A DNA stretch of 64,000 nucleotides from Heterodera schachtii (Eukaryota; Nematoda; Chromadorea; Rhabditida; Heteroderidae): assembly GCA_023374025.1 (NCBI GenBank), contig SIJG01000028.1, positions 1,126,040 through 1,190,039 of the forward strand. Reading direction: 5' to 3'. Both the position numbers and the translations under genes were made by a program. The notes below the pieces were generated by a model. The model ran no database searches. It was given only the letters and a program-made list of their open reading frames with translations, and was not told the DNA's origin. Positions 1 to 13,631 of the stretch are shown here, one piece after another (positions within the stretch are counted from its first letter, which is position 1; each line of letters opens with the position of its first letter).

Positions 1-3000
1 AATGAAAAATGAATGTTTTAAAAAAAGAAGTAGAAAAAAATGTTGCTTAAAAAAACTAGGTTGAAAATCGGTATAAATTTTATTAATAAAAGAAAAAAAA
101 TTTGTATCAAAAAAATTAGAAATATTAAATAGAATTCAAGTTAATTTAACGATATTAGGGTTATCACAAATAATATTATTAATGAATGAAAACAAAATCA
201 AAATTAAATAAAGAAATATTAGGAAAAGCTTTATTTATTTGCGGAAAAATAAAATAATAAATGATCTTTAAATAATAAAATGAAATAAATCAGAATAATG
301 CAATCTTTAAAAAATTATTTATTTGTAAGGCAGTTGTAGTAAATTTTATACGATTTTTTAAAATGAAGATGTCGAATCAAAAAATTTGATTTCTTTTAAA
401 TATATAAAACATATAATTTTAATGTAATTATTTTATTAAAATTAATTTATGAAAGCATAATTTAAATCATAAGATTACAATAAATTATAGAATCTAATTT
501 TATAATTTTGAAAAGTTATTATTTATTTTTTAAAAACCTACTGAATATAATCAAATAGATTTTTGAAATCGCAAGATGAATTCCTTTTCTCAAAATACGA
601 ACTCATGACGGCTCTGGATATGAAGAATTTTATTTTTTGTATTTAAATTAAAAGTGAAAAGAAAGCAGTAATAGTTCAATCAATAAAATAATCAATAATT
701 TAATATTTTAAAATTAAAAATAAAAATAAATAAATCTTTAACTTTAATAATAAAATAATAAGTGCAAAATTATTGATTTAGTAACAAAGAATTAATATTT
801 AATTTAATTGAAAAGTATTAAGCAAGGATTATTGGTATTCGATTATAATAATATTCGTTAATAATAAATTGAAACAAATAATATTTTACAGAAAATCGCA
901 ATATAGCCAAAATCTTTAAAAAAAAAAAAATATTTTAAACACGATTTATTAAATAAAAAGTTATGTGTACTGGAATATCATAATGTTGCAATGGACCATA
1001 AAAAATTAATTTATCAAGAAATTTATAAAATTAAATTGGAAAATAATTACGGAGTGTGACGATATCTATGTGACGCCTTTCTACAAAAAAGTCAGATCAT
1101 TGTCAAGAAAGGCAGAAATGGAAGGCGTTATTTTAAGTAATTGACATTTAAAATGCAAAAATTTAAATATTAAAAATCCTTAAACAAATAAAAAGAAACA
1201 CTTTGAATTTTAACTCTATTTTCTTCTTGGTTAAAGATATAATGACTATATAAAAACAAAACTAAAAATATGTATTGCATTAATCATAGCTAACATTCTA
1301 CAAATTGATAGAAATAATAAAGTTGCAACTCTTGTATTTATGAGAATTAATTTATTAATATTTTTTCTACACAACTATTATAGTATATACTATTAAAAAT
1401 CTACGAATAACTCCATGGACAATTTCATTTGAAAAAATATTTGATGAAAAAATGATTAATAAAATTCTTAAGAAAGAAACAATTGGATATGCTCTTGCAT
1501 TCCGACAGTGGACAATCCGAGAGTAAACAAAAATTAAAAAATAAGAATTTTTCGACAATCATTAATTTAGACAGTAGCGATAATTTTTTAAAAACACGAA
1601 TAATTTTTACTCCACGAAGATTTGGGCTCATAAAGGTGGATTAACTAATAGTTTTCATAAGGTGTTTTTGTTTGTTTTTAAAATTACTTTATATATAAAA
1701 ATAAATAATAATTATTTTAAATGGAAATTTAAAAAACGTAATTATTTATTGTCAATTTATTATATTAAAAGTAATTAATTAATGAATTTTTTCATACGAT
1801 GTTAAAGGTTTTATTTAATGAAATTTATTAAACTTTACCATATAAATTTTCATACAATAAATATTAAATCATGATTAAGTTATAAAATTAAATATCAAAA
1901 TATTTAAATGTATATTACATTTATTTAAAATAAATTATTATTAATCCAATTATTTGTATCTGACTAAAAAATAAAATAATCTTCTTATCGTAATGACGAC
2001 GACAATTTAACTTGTAATTATAATTATAATAATTTTATCCACTAACCGGTCCCGCCCAATTTTAAAATGATAAGCGTGATCTTCGCAAGAGTGTGCAAAA
2101 GTTAAGAACGCTAATTATGAAATGACATTAAATATTTTAAAATGGTTTAATAGAACTACGAAAATACAACAAACACGTGAGAGTTATAAGAAATTTTATT
2201 AATTATATTTCTCGAAAAACAGATAAACGAAGAAAAATAATTTTAAAACAAAATTTTTTCATAAAACAAATTAATACTGAATTTTTACTTCATAATAATA
2301 AAATTGAAAATGAGTAAAAATTATTGTATTTATGCATTAAAAAATGGAAATTAATTTAATAAAATAAATTTCAATAAATATATAGAGGATAAAATAATAA
2401 AATAAATAACTTAAAGGGAAAATATATTTAACATATAAATAGTAAAAAGTTAACAGCAAAATAAGTACAATATAATTGTAAAGAAAGAAATTTATTATTT
2501 TGTGACTATAGATGATCATTAATTCTTTTGTATGTTTGCTAAACATTAATTAAATTTTTAATTTATTGATTGATTGCTATAAGAAATAATTAAATGCATA
2601 AAATTAGAATCACTAATTTTCTGTTGAATTCTTCAAAGTTCAATGATAACATAAAAATTAAAACTTCACTATATTACCTAGCGTTATTTTACAAAATTAT
2701 TGGAAAATTAGATAAAAAAATAATATAATCATTATGGAAAACCATGTTTTCTTTTTTTGTCTTCTCTGTAATTTTTTTAGAAAATCGCAAAAAATTATCT
2801 AAAAATTAAACTAGTACTAATAAAATTAGGGATTTACATGTAATCGTTTTTCATGGTCTTCTATTTGATATTGGCATTCTTTATACAAATAGGCGGTAAA
2901 ATTAATTTCAACACATAAAAAACTAAATTTAAAAAAATCGTTTTTTAATGTTAACTCTTAATTTCTATTGAAAATAGATTATTAATCTTTTTGTTCATAA

Positions 3001-3646
3001 GTGATTAAAAGTTAAATGAAATGAATAAATTTCTTTTTTACATCCAAAAAATGCGTTAATTTTAACGATCTGTCAATTGTATTTGGTTTAATAGGAATTG
3101 TAGCATGTGATTAAATAATATAAATAACCAAAAAATATATAAAAATATTAAATCTAAAAACTTTTTTTTCAACCCCAAATTTGCAACCGAAAAAAATATA
3201 AGAGCTGATCAGAATAATCAACCATGATAAATTTTAATTATTAAATATCATTAATTCGTTTAATTGATTAATTAAAAGCTTTTCCCTCGTTTCATTCGTA
3301 TAATTTTCATTGTTCATCATCAACTGACAATAAAATTTGCTCCATAAATTGTCATAAAGAGAGTGAAAAACCGGTTTTCTCTAATCCTGAATAAAAACCG
3401 GATTCGGTTCGGACTAAAGAAAAATTAATTTATATAAAAAATAGTTCAAATTCTAATAGCATCGAAAGAGCACATTTTAGTGTTAAATAAATTTAAGTAA
3501 ATTTTAGACTGAGAACGCAAAGATTAAATAATAATATTATATTATTAATGAAGTAAAAAGAGGCAAAATAATACGATAAAATTGGTGGTGAAAACAGAAA
3601 ATTTATAACAATTATTTATTTAAAAAAAGATAAATTCTGAGAAAGG
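1..3646. other. AT-rich stretch without a clear gene
   Basis: This is very AT-rich sequence with no long open frame. Small pockets of higher G+C are open on the + strand at about 557-635, 1046-1144 and 1357-1644 and could be exons. A pocket at about 2020-2125 is open on the - strand. At 2853-2895 a short ATG-led hydrophobic peptide (MVFYLILAFFIQIG) is followed by a possible donor (GGTAAAA) and could be a signal-peptide exon. A GC pocket at about 3370-3415 repeats the word ACCGG and may be a transposon remnant. No RNA gene was seen. Confidence 0.4.
1357..1644 (+). CDS. possible two-exon gene fragment, function unknown
   Basis: A + strand frame is open from 1357 and reaches GA|GTAAAC at 1522/1523. 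A 52-nt intron (1523-1574) would end in TAGACAG, and the frame then resumes at 1575 and runs to TAA at 1642-1644. The predicted peptide includes TPWTISFEKIFDEKMINKIL before the junction and FLKTRIIFTPRRFGLIKVD after it, and it is less Ile/Asn/Lys-dominated than random frames here. There is no start codon at the 5' end, so it would be an internal to terminal exon pair. Further GC pockets at 557-635 and 1046-1144 lie upstream on the same strand. I do not recognise a family. Open frames of this length occur by chance in sequence this AT-rich, so this is a candidate only. Confidence 0.25.
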
Positions 3647-3655
3647 CGCGGCAAT
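3647..3655. repeat. 9-bp target-site duplication, left copy
   Basis: CGCGGCAAT immediately precedes the foldback element. The identical nine bases follow it at 4449-4457. Confidence 0.85.
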
Positions 3656-4448
3656 GGCTCCCGGACTTTTCGACAGAGGACTTTTCGACAGAAGGACTTT
3701 TCGACAGCAAAGGACATTTCGACAGTGAAGGATTTTTCGACAGAAAAATAAAAAATAATGGAATTTTCGACAGTAAACATAAAAACAAGTTATTGTTAGT
3801 CAGTTTTATTAAATATCTTTTTAATTAACATATTAATGTGTATTGCTAAAAAATATTACTAGAGATACCTTTTTTAGATTTTACCTGTTTTTTTCCTAAA
3901 CTTTCAGTGGCCCAAAGCACGGAGAATATATTTTTTGGTGATTGTTAGGCAACTTAGAGTTATTAGCACCTATTTTATCGGCTTTATTTTCTTTGAACCC
4001 TAAGGAATTTAACAAAACCTATTTTGACCTTTTATTGTGTTTTAATTTCAAAATTTATGAATAAAAATGTAATAAAAACAAAAATAAACCCCCTAAAAAT
4101 CAGCCTGAAAATTTTCAGAAGCACCCCTAAGAATCGACGCTTAAAATTTTCCAAAATACACTACTAAAAAATAAAAAATTTTCTAAAATTCATCAACAAA
4201 AATTTTTTATTTTTTATTTATTGATTTTTTTAATTTTTGGTTTTAAATATTATGTATCTCAATACTAATTTGGCTAATGTTTTGATTTGTGGGAAAAATT
4301 TTACGTTTTTAAACCCCTAAATTTGAAACTTTATTACGTTTTACTGTCGAAAAGTCTACTGTCGAAAAGTCCCCTCCCGAAATTTATAATGTTTCGGTCG
4401 AAATGTCCTTTGCTGTCGAAAAGTCCTTCTGTCGAAAAGTCCGGCGCC
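3656..4448. mobile_element. foldback (MULE-like) non-autonomous DNA transposon
   Basis: This 793-bp element has long inverted arms (3656-3773 and 4344-4448). Each arm is built from tandem copies of a motif of about 15-17 bases, GGACTTTTCGACAGA. The outer ends match as GGCTCCCGGACTTTTCGACAG on the left and GGCGCCGGACTTTTCGACAG on the right strand. A perfect 9-bp duplication (CGCGGCAAT) flanks it. The 570-bp AT-rich middle has no coding capacity. Terminal inverted repeats with 9-bp duplications are the habit of Mutator-like elements, and tandem-repeat arms are the habit of Foldback elements. The superfamily is inferred, while the ends and duplication are read directly. Confidence 0.85.
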
Positions 4449-4457
4449 CGCGGCAAT
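4449..4457. repeat. 9-bp target-site duplication, right copy
   Basis: CGCGGCAAT is identical to 3647-3655 and bounds the foldback element on the right. Confidence 0.85.
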
Positions 4458-7400
4458 TAGAACCGTAAACAACACCTTTATGTTCTTGTTTTTGTTCACG
4501 TAATCTCAACACTCAAATTTTTTTTGAAGTTAAAATAGATAAATATGAAAACTATTCATAATTAGTGTAGTCCAATAGGTTTTGCGATTTAATGTCAGAC
4601 AACAAAAAACATTAAATTATTATGCATTGCCTCACGGCTACCGAAAATAGGTTAACAATAATTAGAACAGCAGTGCATTAATCGCAATATTTTATCGATA
4701 CATTGTATTTTAAGTCAACAAAAAAGACCTCTTATCTGTTTATACAAGCTTTAATCATTTATTTTATAAATTCTACAAATAATTATGGTAAATAGCAAGT
4801 AAAACCACAAAATATAAAATATTAAGGTTTTAATGTAAATATTAAGACCAAGTACGAATTTTTTTTTTTCTGTTGCTATGCTATTTTTGTTAAATAATTT
4901 TCCTTCCTATTCGGTATTTTATCTCATAATTCATTTTATTTAAAATTTAAATTTTTTAGACAACTTTTTTTTTTACAAATTTAATGTTTTTTTATGGATT
5001 GAGTTTTATGGATTTGATTTTATAAAATCATAAATCAAAAATCTATTTTTCTATTAAAGTTTTTTTAAAACTTAAATTGTGCAAGTTAATTAGGAATATA
5101 TTAAATGATATTATTCGCTTTTAAAGAAAATTTATTAACAAATAATTGACCTTTCAAAAATATGTTACGAGTAAAAGAGATTAAACCGGGTGATCAACAC
5201 GGAGGAAGGTCAGCCAAGAATAGGCACCAGATAAAATAAAAAAGTATTTCATAATTATTTTATTATCAAAAATATTTATAAATAATTATTTTTATCATTA
5301 TATATTTATTATTCACTTTGAAATAAAATTTGGGCTCTGTTTATTATTATAATTAATGAAAAATTCATCATTATTTTAGCAAAATATTATATTAGTAATT
5401 ATTTTCTTAAATGTACAAATTTTTGCCTTCATTTAAATTGTAATTTAAATAAAACAGTTTTTCATGACGTAAAGTGTCAATCGACTTACGGTATAAAAAA
5501 CGACTTTTTTCTTGTGCTTTTAGAATTAATATCGATATTTTTATATAATCATAATATTTTATTATTGCTTCTCGTTTTAATTCTTCTCGTTTTTAATTTT
5601 TGTATTAGCTAAATTTACTACCAAATGTATTATTTTTACTTTTTTGGAATATAAAATATAATTTGACATTTCGATTTATTGTTGATGGCGAATGTAATGT
5701 TGTTTTATCGACATTTAGATAAACTAATTTAATCACTTTAGTTTAAAGCTATTTTTTAAGGTTAATTATAAATTTTTCAAAATTGAACCCAAATTTCCAA
5801 GGGCAAAAAATCTAAAAAAATTCAAATTTTAAAAATTCCATTATTTATGAAACTTAAAATAAAAGCTCTACAGCAATTTTTTCAGAAGCGTTATTTAGCT
5901 AAAAGCAATCATAAAGAGTTATGGTCCCGTGACTCAAATGTCGCTCTTAGGTCAAATTTTTTCCTATTTTTGGAAAAACCCAAAATTTTTCAAAAAAATT
6001 TTCAAACATAAAAGTTCGAAATACTATGTTCGTTAAAAATTCATAAAATTCAAAACCCGTAAAGCCATTGTAAAATCTATAAACTTGAAACGACAATGTG
6101 AGTTTTTTTTTTCACTTTTTAGCACCTTTAGCAGGCTCGTATGAAATAATATAATGTTTTTTGAAAGTAAAATACCTATTTCTATTAATTACATAAAGCT
6201 AGAATTTAGAAAATATTAAAATATCAATAAAATTAATTAAAAAAAATATTTATATTAAAAATAATAAATAATGCTTATTTAGTGTCGTAATTAGAGTAAA
6301 ACGATGAGACAACTGTTGTTACGTAAATTTTTTTTTGTTATTTTATCGTGAATAATAGGTTTTTTATAAGTGGGTTTTTTATTTTCAAAACTGTTTTTAA
6401 TTTTAAAAATGATATGATTAAATAAAATTTTGGTAGATAAAAATAAAAATATGCTTTTTAAAATTATTGTATTGTAATGAAGAAAATTTATGTTGCTTTA
6501 TATTTGCTGAGTTTACATTTTGTTTATAAATTCTTATTAAGTGATTTGGTTTTTAATTTTCTTATATTTAATTCATAGTTTATTAAATACTATGTGAAAT
6601 TGGTTTTATATTTTTTCCATTATTTGAATTCACTTTTTAAATATCTTGAATTATGCAACCTGTTCAATGCCTAATAGCGAATGGTAAAGTCAACAATCAA
6701 TAAGAAAATACGAATAATGAAAAATTTATTGTTATTATCATTTTTTAAATAAATTTATTGAACTTATTTTATTGTTTTTTTAATTTATTGGAATGATCGT
6801 TTAATTTTTTAATCATTTTTGCTCAATTTTTAATTCAGATTAAAGCAATTTTATTAATATTTATATAAAAAATACAAAAAGTTCTAACCAAAAAAGCTCG
6901 AAAAATTTAGACTCAACAAATGTGACCCTAACTTTTCGAAACTCAATAAAATTTTATGGAATTTAGCAGAATAATAGAGTAATCTTTGGGCTATATAAGT
7001 ATATAAACAAAATTAAAATCAGTTGTTTCAGAAAAAAATTATAAAGGCATTAATAGGTTTAGTTATTCAAAAAATGAAAGACAGTTTAAATCCTCAGCAC
7101 TTCATATGATATGATAAGCTAAGTTATGATTAATTAAACTTAGCAAATAACAATAAAATGATAATTCAATTTAATTATTACAAACACCCATACTTTTTGT
7201 CACTTCGCCCACACCCATACTTGCACCTTTATTTGGTTTATGTTACTTTTTAAAATTTATATTTAACTTTTAAACTATTATTTTTTCATATGTTTAAGAT
7301 GTTTTACTATAATTTATTGTTTTACCAAATGCTCAAATTAAATTATTAATTATATTTTTAATAAAAATTTCTTTATTTATTTTCGCTATTTTATGCTAAA

Positions 7401-9337
7401 AATTTAAATTTATTTACAAATTATCCAAAAATTTATGCTCGTTCTACTGTCTAAAAAATTATTATTATAATATTTATTAAATCGGACTTATGCACTATTT
7501 TTGGGTTTTATGTAATTTTCAGCTTTAGGTTTTTTTAATAAATTACGTTATTTTACTTTTTCTTTTATATAATTTATTTATGGTTTACTTTGTTCTCATT
7601 CAAATTTTACTTTGTTTTCCAAAAATTGCGAAGTTTTAATATTATTTTTTAATAGTTATCTACTAAGATTTACTCTTTAATAATAACACAATAAATTGTT
7701 TCCAAAATACTACCATGAAATTAATAATTCAATTATTAAATAAAAGCACATAAACTTTTTAAATGAATTACTTATTTTAAATTTATTATTGCGATAAAAA
7801 AATAAATATTTTAATTGTTATAATAAGAAAGAATGGAAACCGATTAATACCTGACAAATAAAACAATGCTAAATTTATACTAGAGAAATAGAAAATATAT
7901 TTTGATCCAAAAATACAGAAAATTATTAATTTCATTTTAAGTGAATTTTTTAAATAAAATAAAAATAGGATTTATATGAAAAATAAATTGAATATTTATT
8001 TAAAAAAAATTCTATTAATTAATTAAAAAACAAAAGATTTGCCATAATAAAAATTTACAAGTTATAATTAAAAATAAAAATGTTTTAAAAAAAATAATGC
8101 ATTATTCGTTATTTTCTCAAAAAGGCGATATTAAAACGAGAAGCCTGTAAGAAAAAAACTAAATTAAAAAATAAAAGATGATTATTTAATCTAATAAACA
8201 ATTTTGAAATTTTAAAATTATATTTAATGCAATAATTTAATTTCAAATTATTCATTTAGGTTTTATATTACAGGTTTTAATATTTTGATTAATTATTTTA
8301 ATTTGGAGAAATTCATTAAATATGTTCAAATCTATTTTTTTCTGATTTTACTTTAATTACTCACGTAATTTTTAAATCAAATTTTTACAAAATATTAGTA
8401 TTTTTTTTATAATTTTATTTTTGTTAAACTATTTTTGAAATGTTCATAGTCTAGTCGTAAAAATGGTAATTAATATATTTTTTAAGTTTTTTTTTTCAAC
8501 ATTTTATTTTGTTTTTTAACAATTGTTTTACTATTTATTAAAGATTTAATATCTGTTTTGTACTTACTTTATTATCACAATTCTTGCTAATTTCGAGTAT
8601 TTGAGTTGTGACAGTACTTTCCGATTTTTAGTGTAATCCCATTAATTAAATTATAATTGTATCATCTTTTTTGAAAGATTCTTTATAAAATTTTTCTGAT
8701 AATTACTTTTAAACATTTCTTTTTTATTATATTTCATATTTCTATTTTATTTGGTATTAGCGCTTAATATTTTTTTTCGACTTGAAGTCCATGAAAACAT
8801 TTTTTGGATTTAATATAATTAATTATTCTTTTCATCTTGTCAATTTCATTTCATTAGTTGTTTTTTTTAATTCTCGATTTTACCATTTAATTTAAAACAC
8901 TGTTTTATTTTACAATTTTTATATTCTAAATTTTATAAGCCTTTTTGAATTATTTATGAGCTTCTTTTAATTTCAGTTTTGTGCGGATAGAAATCAGTTT
9001 CAATCAAAAAATCAAACGTCTATTTCACAAAACATATATTTCGCATTAATTTCATTATAATTGCTTGAACATTTTTGTGTTTATAAATTATATATTATAA
9101 TTTAATTTGAATTATTATACAGAATTTCGCTGTTTCCTGTTGATCATTTATTCATATTTAATCTATAAAAATATAATAATTTTATTGGACTTATTCTTCT
9201 AATATTATGTTTTGATTATTGATGCTCTTTTTGAGTGTCAATAAGAATTACTTCATTATTTAATTTTATTTAAATTAAAATTTATTTTATTTTATTGTAT
9301 TTTCCAACACTTAAAATTATTTTCACAATTATTTTAG
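4458..9337. other. AT-rich stretch, only weak exon-like pockets
   Basis: There is no long frame. 5162-5239 is an ATG-led 25-codon + strand stretch (contains KPGDQHGGRSAKNRHQ). A pocket ending at about 8148 meets a good donor (GTAAGA). 8568-8645 on the - strand is open and ends at a strong donor (GTAAGTAC). 7188-7235 holds two close copies of ACACCCATACTT. I see nothing else to annotate. Confidence 0.35.
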
Positions 9338-9581
9338 TGAATTTTGATCGAAGAAATTTATTTATCAATGAACGATTTGAGCGACAAAAAATGGTGATTT
9401 TGCAATGGTTTAAATACGGCAAATTTACATAGGCGGACAGAAAATTAAATGTAAACAATGTTGACTAATATAACAAAAGGCATAAAATCACAAAGGTTAT
9501 GATTAAATTTATTTTAAACAGATGAATCATAATATTTTAAAATTCGTCGCTAATGATGAAATCAGCGACATTCATTTCGAA
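9338..9581 (+). CDS. possible exon pair, perhaps BTB-like, uncertain
   Basis: 9338-9429 is open on the + strand behind an acceptor-like ATTATTTTAG and encodes a charged, aromatic peptide (NERFERQKMVILQWFKYGKF). 9522-9581 is bounded by a good acceptor (TTTTAAACAG) and donor (GTAATT) and is exactly 20 codons beginning with ATG (MNHNILKFVANDEISDIHFE). The second peptide weakly resembles the start of BTB/POZ domains, where a short helix leads to an SD(V/I)-x-F strand. I did not find the rest of a BTB fold downstream. How the two pieces would join is unclear. This is a candidate from splice signals and composition only. Confidence 0.25.
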
Positions 9582-11182
9582 GTAATTATGATTTGTTTTT
9601 ATTTTTTTAAATTAGAATTTTACTTTGCAATTCGAATTTTGATTACAATATCATTGTGCTCATAATGGAATTTTCATTTAATGAGCTGGGTTAATGTTTA
9701 TTAAATATTTAATTTTTTTATAAAATTTACTTTAACATTTTAATTTATAAGAATTTTATAATCGATACCAAATTTTTTAAATTTTTTATTTATTGGACAT
9801 TCAATTTTTTACTGTGTTACTTCGTAAAAAACTTAAATTAAAATAAATATTGTACGAAATTTTGTTGGTAATTCAAAATAATTTTATGGGGTTCATTTAT
9901 TTGAATTTTAATCAGGCTATAATTTTATTAATTCAAAATAAAATCTTCATCTATTTATAATAATAATTTTTTATTAACTATAATGAATTTTTTTTAATAT
10001 AAAATGAATCTAAAAATTATTTTATAATTTAAATAAAACTTCTTTGTTACACTTATATTTTATTTATTTTTGCAATTTTAATTATCTTGTTGAGAAAATA
10101 ATTAATTTTATTATGAAAATTAATCATTTCGTTTTTGAGTAAAATCACAACTTAAACTTTCATTTCACGTAAATATTATGGTTTACAAACAAAATTTTGT
10201 ATTCAAATTAAACAGTAAAGAAAATTTGGGTTTTGACCAATGGTATATTTGTATTACAGCATTATCTTAAGTTTTATAAGTTACCTTCCAATTTTTGGCA
10301 ATTATTTTAAACTTTTTTCAATAATCTTAATATTTATGATATTTAAAATAATTAGTTGACTTTAAGCGATTATTAATAATTTCTCCTAGCAATAATTATT
10401 TTGTAATTTCTTTTTAAACATCTTTTTCTGTTCTTGATTATATAATTATTTAATTTTTTTTTTTTCTATATAAGCGTTTGTATCCCTCGTATAATCAATG
10501 ACTCGACTTCCCAGGCTTTTATTATTAATTCTGTTTTTTGAAATTTTTGAATATTCAATAAGCATATATAAGAAATGCTTTTTATATTATTGTTTATTTA
10601 TTATTAAAATTTTGAATTTTATTGGGTTCACTCTCGTATCTAAATTATGACTTTTTGAAAGTTTTTCCATATATTCGTTATTTTGCCTTATCATTATTTT
10701 TGTAAAAGTGTCCATTCCTTTCCTTAGCTTTGACTTAATTTCTTTAAAAAATTCATGTCGAATAAACCATGTTTTCTGATTTTATTTTATTTAAAAAATT
10801 TAAAATTTTTTTTTGTATTTAGAATTTTTCAGTTTGTTGAAAAATGTATATTTTTTATGACTTTTATTTATAAATATAATAATTACAGTAAGTATTAATT
10901 TCATTATTTTTTCTATTATAATAATTTATTTATTTAAAAAGTTTGACATTGTTTTTCCATTTTAATATTATTTCAATGCGACACTAAATGGCGTGCCTAT
11001 TTAATAATTTATCTTTCTTTTTTCCATCTTTTACAATTTTATTTATTATCTTCTATTTTCATATTCCAGTAGTATGTAAATTCAATGATAATTAAGCTAA
11101 ATTTAAACAAAAAATTTACAAATTTTATAAAAACTTATAAATTTATTCAGTTTTAATACTCCAATAATTGAAAGAATTAATG
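9582..11182. other. AT-rich stretch, nothing recognisable
   Basis: No long open frame or RNA gene is visible. The most gene-like part is a - strand stretch at about 10,395-10,540 that is open for some 50 codons behind an AACAG acceptor-like site. It is low-complexity Lys/Asn/Ile and not convincing. Confidence 0.35.
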
Positions 11183-11333
11183 AATGATACCCAAAATCAG
11201 TGGTGAGACCTGAATGAATGCTTTTGAATATATTTTTTAGAATTTGTCATTAAATTATAACATTTTAATAGAAAAAGATTAAATTGTATAATTTTTTGTA
11301 AGATTTTATTTCGGTCAACAAATTAAGTGGGCT
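11183..11333 (+). repeat. dispersed repeat, copy inverted relative to 14,770-15,280
   Basis: 11183-11221 matches the reverse complement of 15242-15280 with few differences (39 bp, including GTGGTGAGACCTG). 11261-11333 matches the reverse complement of 14770-14842, including GTAAGATTTTATTTCG. The same two blocks in the same order and opposite orientation mark a dispersed repeat. Confidence 0.7.
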
Positions 11334-12568
11334 TAATGACGATCAGAGGGACCGTTATTTATTAACAGGTTTTAAGAATTGAATGTGTTTATTATATATT
11401 ATCTTCATAAATTTCAAAGGTGAAAAATAAATTTTGGAATTAATTACATTGCAATTTACCGTTCGAAAAAGTTATTATTTTAGGTCATTTAATTTTTTTA
11501 TCATGGATTTTCATTTTATATTATTATTGGTACATTTTTCACAAAATTAATTCTCGTACTATGAACGTCTAATTTTTTGAATGAAAGGTTTTTGAAATCA
11601 TATACATTTATTAATGTCTTTTAAATTAAGACTTAAAAGACTTTTTTATAATTTTATTACATTAAATTTTATAATTAAATATTGAATGAGGAATTATCCT
11701 TGTATTACAAATTTAGATTTATTTGAATGTTTTTTATTCATTAAAGAACCTCCGAGTAGCCCAAATACAATTATAAACCTTTAATAAATCTCATAAAAAA
11801 TAAAAAACGGAAAATAATCTTCTTAATGAATTGAAGTTATATTATTTTTACTTCATAATTGTTTAAGTATTATAATCAAACTAGAAAATTGTTGATCAAA
11901 ATAATAAAATAATAATTATTAATAGTTTAAAAATATATATCCAAAAAGTGAAATAATATTTAAAATTAAAATTTTGGCTTTAAAAAAATCGGAATAATTA
12001 GAAATAATAGCTATTCGAGCATGAAAATACTAAAAAATCAAAAAATTTTTATAAAAATTTACACATAAAATCTTTAAAAAATAAATAAATTTTAAAAGAT
12101 AAAACAGAGTTTATGAAAAAACGAATAATTGTGTATTAAATTGTTCAATTTTCATTATAAATATATTTCAATTATATATTTAAATAGTTTTTTGTTAGAT
12201 TTATAAAAATCTTGTTATTTAGAATAAAATGAGAAATTTAAAATATAAAAAGTATAAAGGGATAATTTAAAAAATTAAACATAAAATGTTATAACCCAAG
12301 GAAGAAATAATATGGGTAAGGCATGGTATTTTAATAACAAAATGTTGATACTATAGAGGGACAGAAAAACACAGATGCCATAAAAAATTAATTATAAATG
12401 ATAAAATTATTTTAGCAAAGAAACACTAAAACGAAAATATTTTCGTGAATGACAAGCAAAAACTAGAAGACTTTGATCAAGAGGTGAGCTCGTTACCATT
12501 ACTAAAATAAATATTAAACAAACAAAAAAAATTTATGATAACAGAAAAGTTTGAAATATTAATAATGA

Positions 12569-12741
12569 ATAATAAATAGTAGAAATTATTTTTATTCAAT
12601 TACAAATTCTTATGGACCAAATCCAAATTTCTTAACAAAAAATTGTCTTTTCGCATATGATGAGCAAAATTAGGAAAAATAAATAAAGCGGAATGGCACC
12701 TCAGCCAAAATTTTCTCAATCAAAATACAGAAAGAATATAA
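12569..12741 (+). CDS. possible exon, frame broken once
   Basis: 12569-12673 is open on the + strand (contains NSYGPNPNFLTKNCLFAYDE) and ends in TAG. An overlapping frame one base away continues from 12664 to TAA at 12739 (contains KAEWHLSQNFLNQNTERI). Both parts have mixed, protein-like composition, unlike the surrounding poly-Lys/Asn frames, and a single-base shift near 12,665 would join them. A further + strand pocket at about 13,270-13,358 (contains EYLFLMQFDSHEMCENG) ends at a donor-like GTAATTTT. Together these could be exons of one gene at 12.55-13.36 kb. No family is recognised. Confidence 0.25.
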
Positions 12742-12837
12742 TTTTATACAAATTAAATATTTATGAGTATAAACTAAATTTAAATATAATACAATAAAGA
12801 ATAATTTAATTGAACAAAGGTGTAAGAGGATTTTTTA

Positions 12838-12957
12838 AGATATGTTTTGTGATAATTTCATAAAAATACAAATTAATTGAAGAACAGCCAGCAAAGCTGA
12901 TCTAAGAGGCTTCACATACACAACGCGATAATTTCTGACTAATATTATTAAAATGAA
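12838..12957 (-). CDS. possible exon, membrane-protein-like
   Basis: On the - strand a clean acceptor (GCTTTAACAG) precedes 40 open codons ending in TAA. The peptide begins with a hydrophobic run, has RNYRVVYVKPLRS, then a second hydrophobic run. That pattern of two helices with a basic loop is reminiscent of nematode seven-helix chemoreceptors. The resemblance is general, not a motif match, and the + strand is also open for part of this stretch. Confidence 0.22.
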
Positions 12958-13631
12958 CTGTTAAAGCAAAAAATATTTCATAATATAAAATTTATCCATA
13001 AATTTTAATTTTAATTAAAAACTCAAAATAAATATATTTGAATTCAAAATTATAAAAAATTATTCGTATCAAATGACAGGATGAATCAAAATACTATTCT
13101 TAAAGTACTACATTTAAATATTAAGAAAATAACTTGAAACCCAGATAAAATTAGGTATAACAAAAATTTAAAAAAAATAATTTAAAAGAATTAATAAACA
13201 TTAACATAAATAAGAAATTAATTTTTAAAATTTAATAATAATAAAAGTAATTACATTCAATTTAAATGAGTAATGGTATCCAATTAAAATATTAACTTTA
13301 AAAGAGTACTTATTCCTAATGCAGTTTGACAGTCACGAAATGTGTGAGAATGGGATATGTAATTTTTCAAATAATTATTAAATATAAAAAAGAAAAAGCC
13401 ATGGATTTACGTTGAAAAAATTTACTGTTTATAAATATTATAAATAAAGATTCATATATAAAAAATATAAGCAATTAATAATTATACTAAATTAGATTCT
13501 TGCAAATGTAAATTATTAAATTAAAAGTAAAATAAATTTAATTTTTCACTGTAATTAGAATTTATCAGCGAATTCCTTTTTTCATTATTAAAAGAAATTG
13601 CGAGAAAAGTTTGGATAATATGAATAATGAA

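Noticed and set aside
2337..2546. 69-codon - strand frame
   Set aside because: It is almost only Ile/Leu/Phe/Tyr/Lys, as expected by chance from AT-rich DNA, with no motif or splice signal.
7188..7235. Telomere- or satellite-like array (ACACCCATACTT twice)
   Set aside because: There are only two imperfect units with no further copies nearby.
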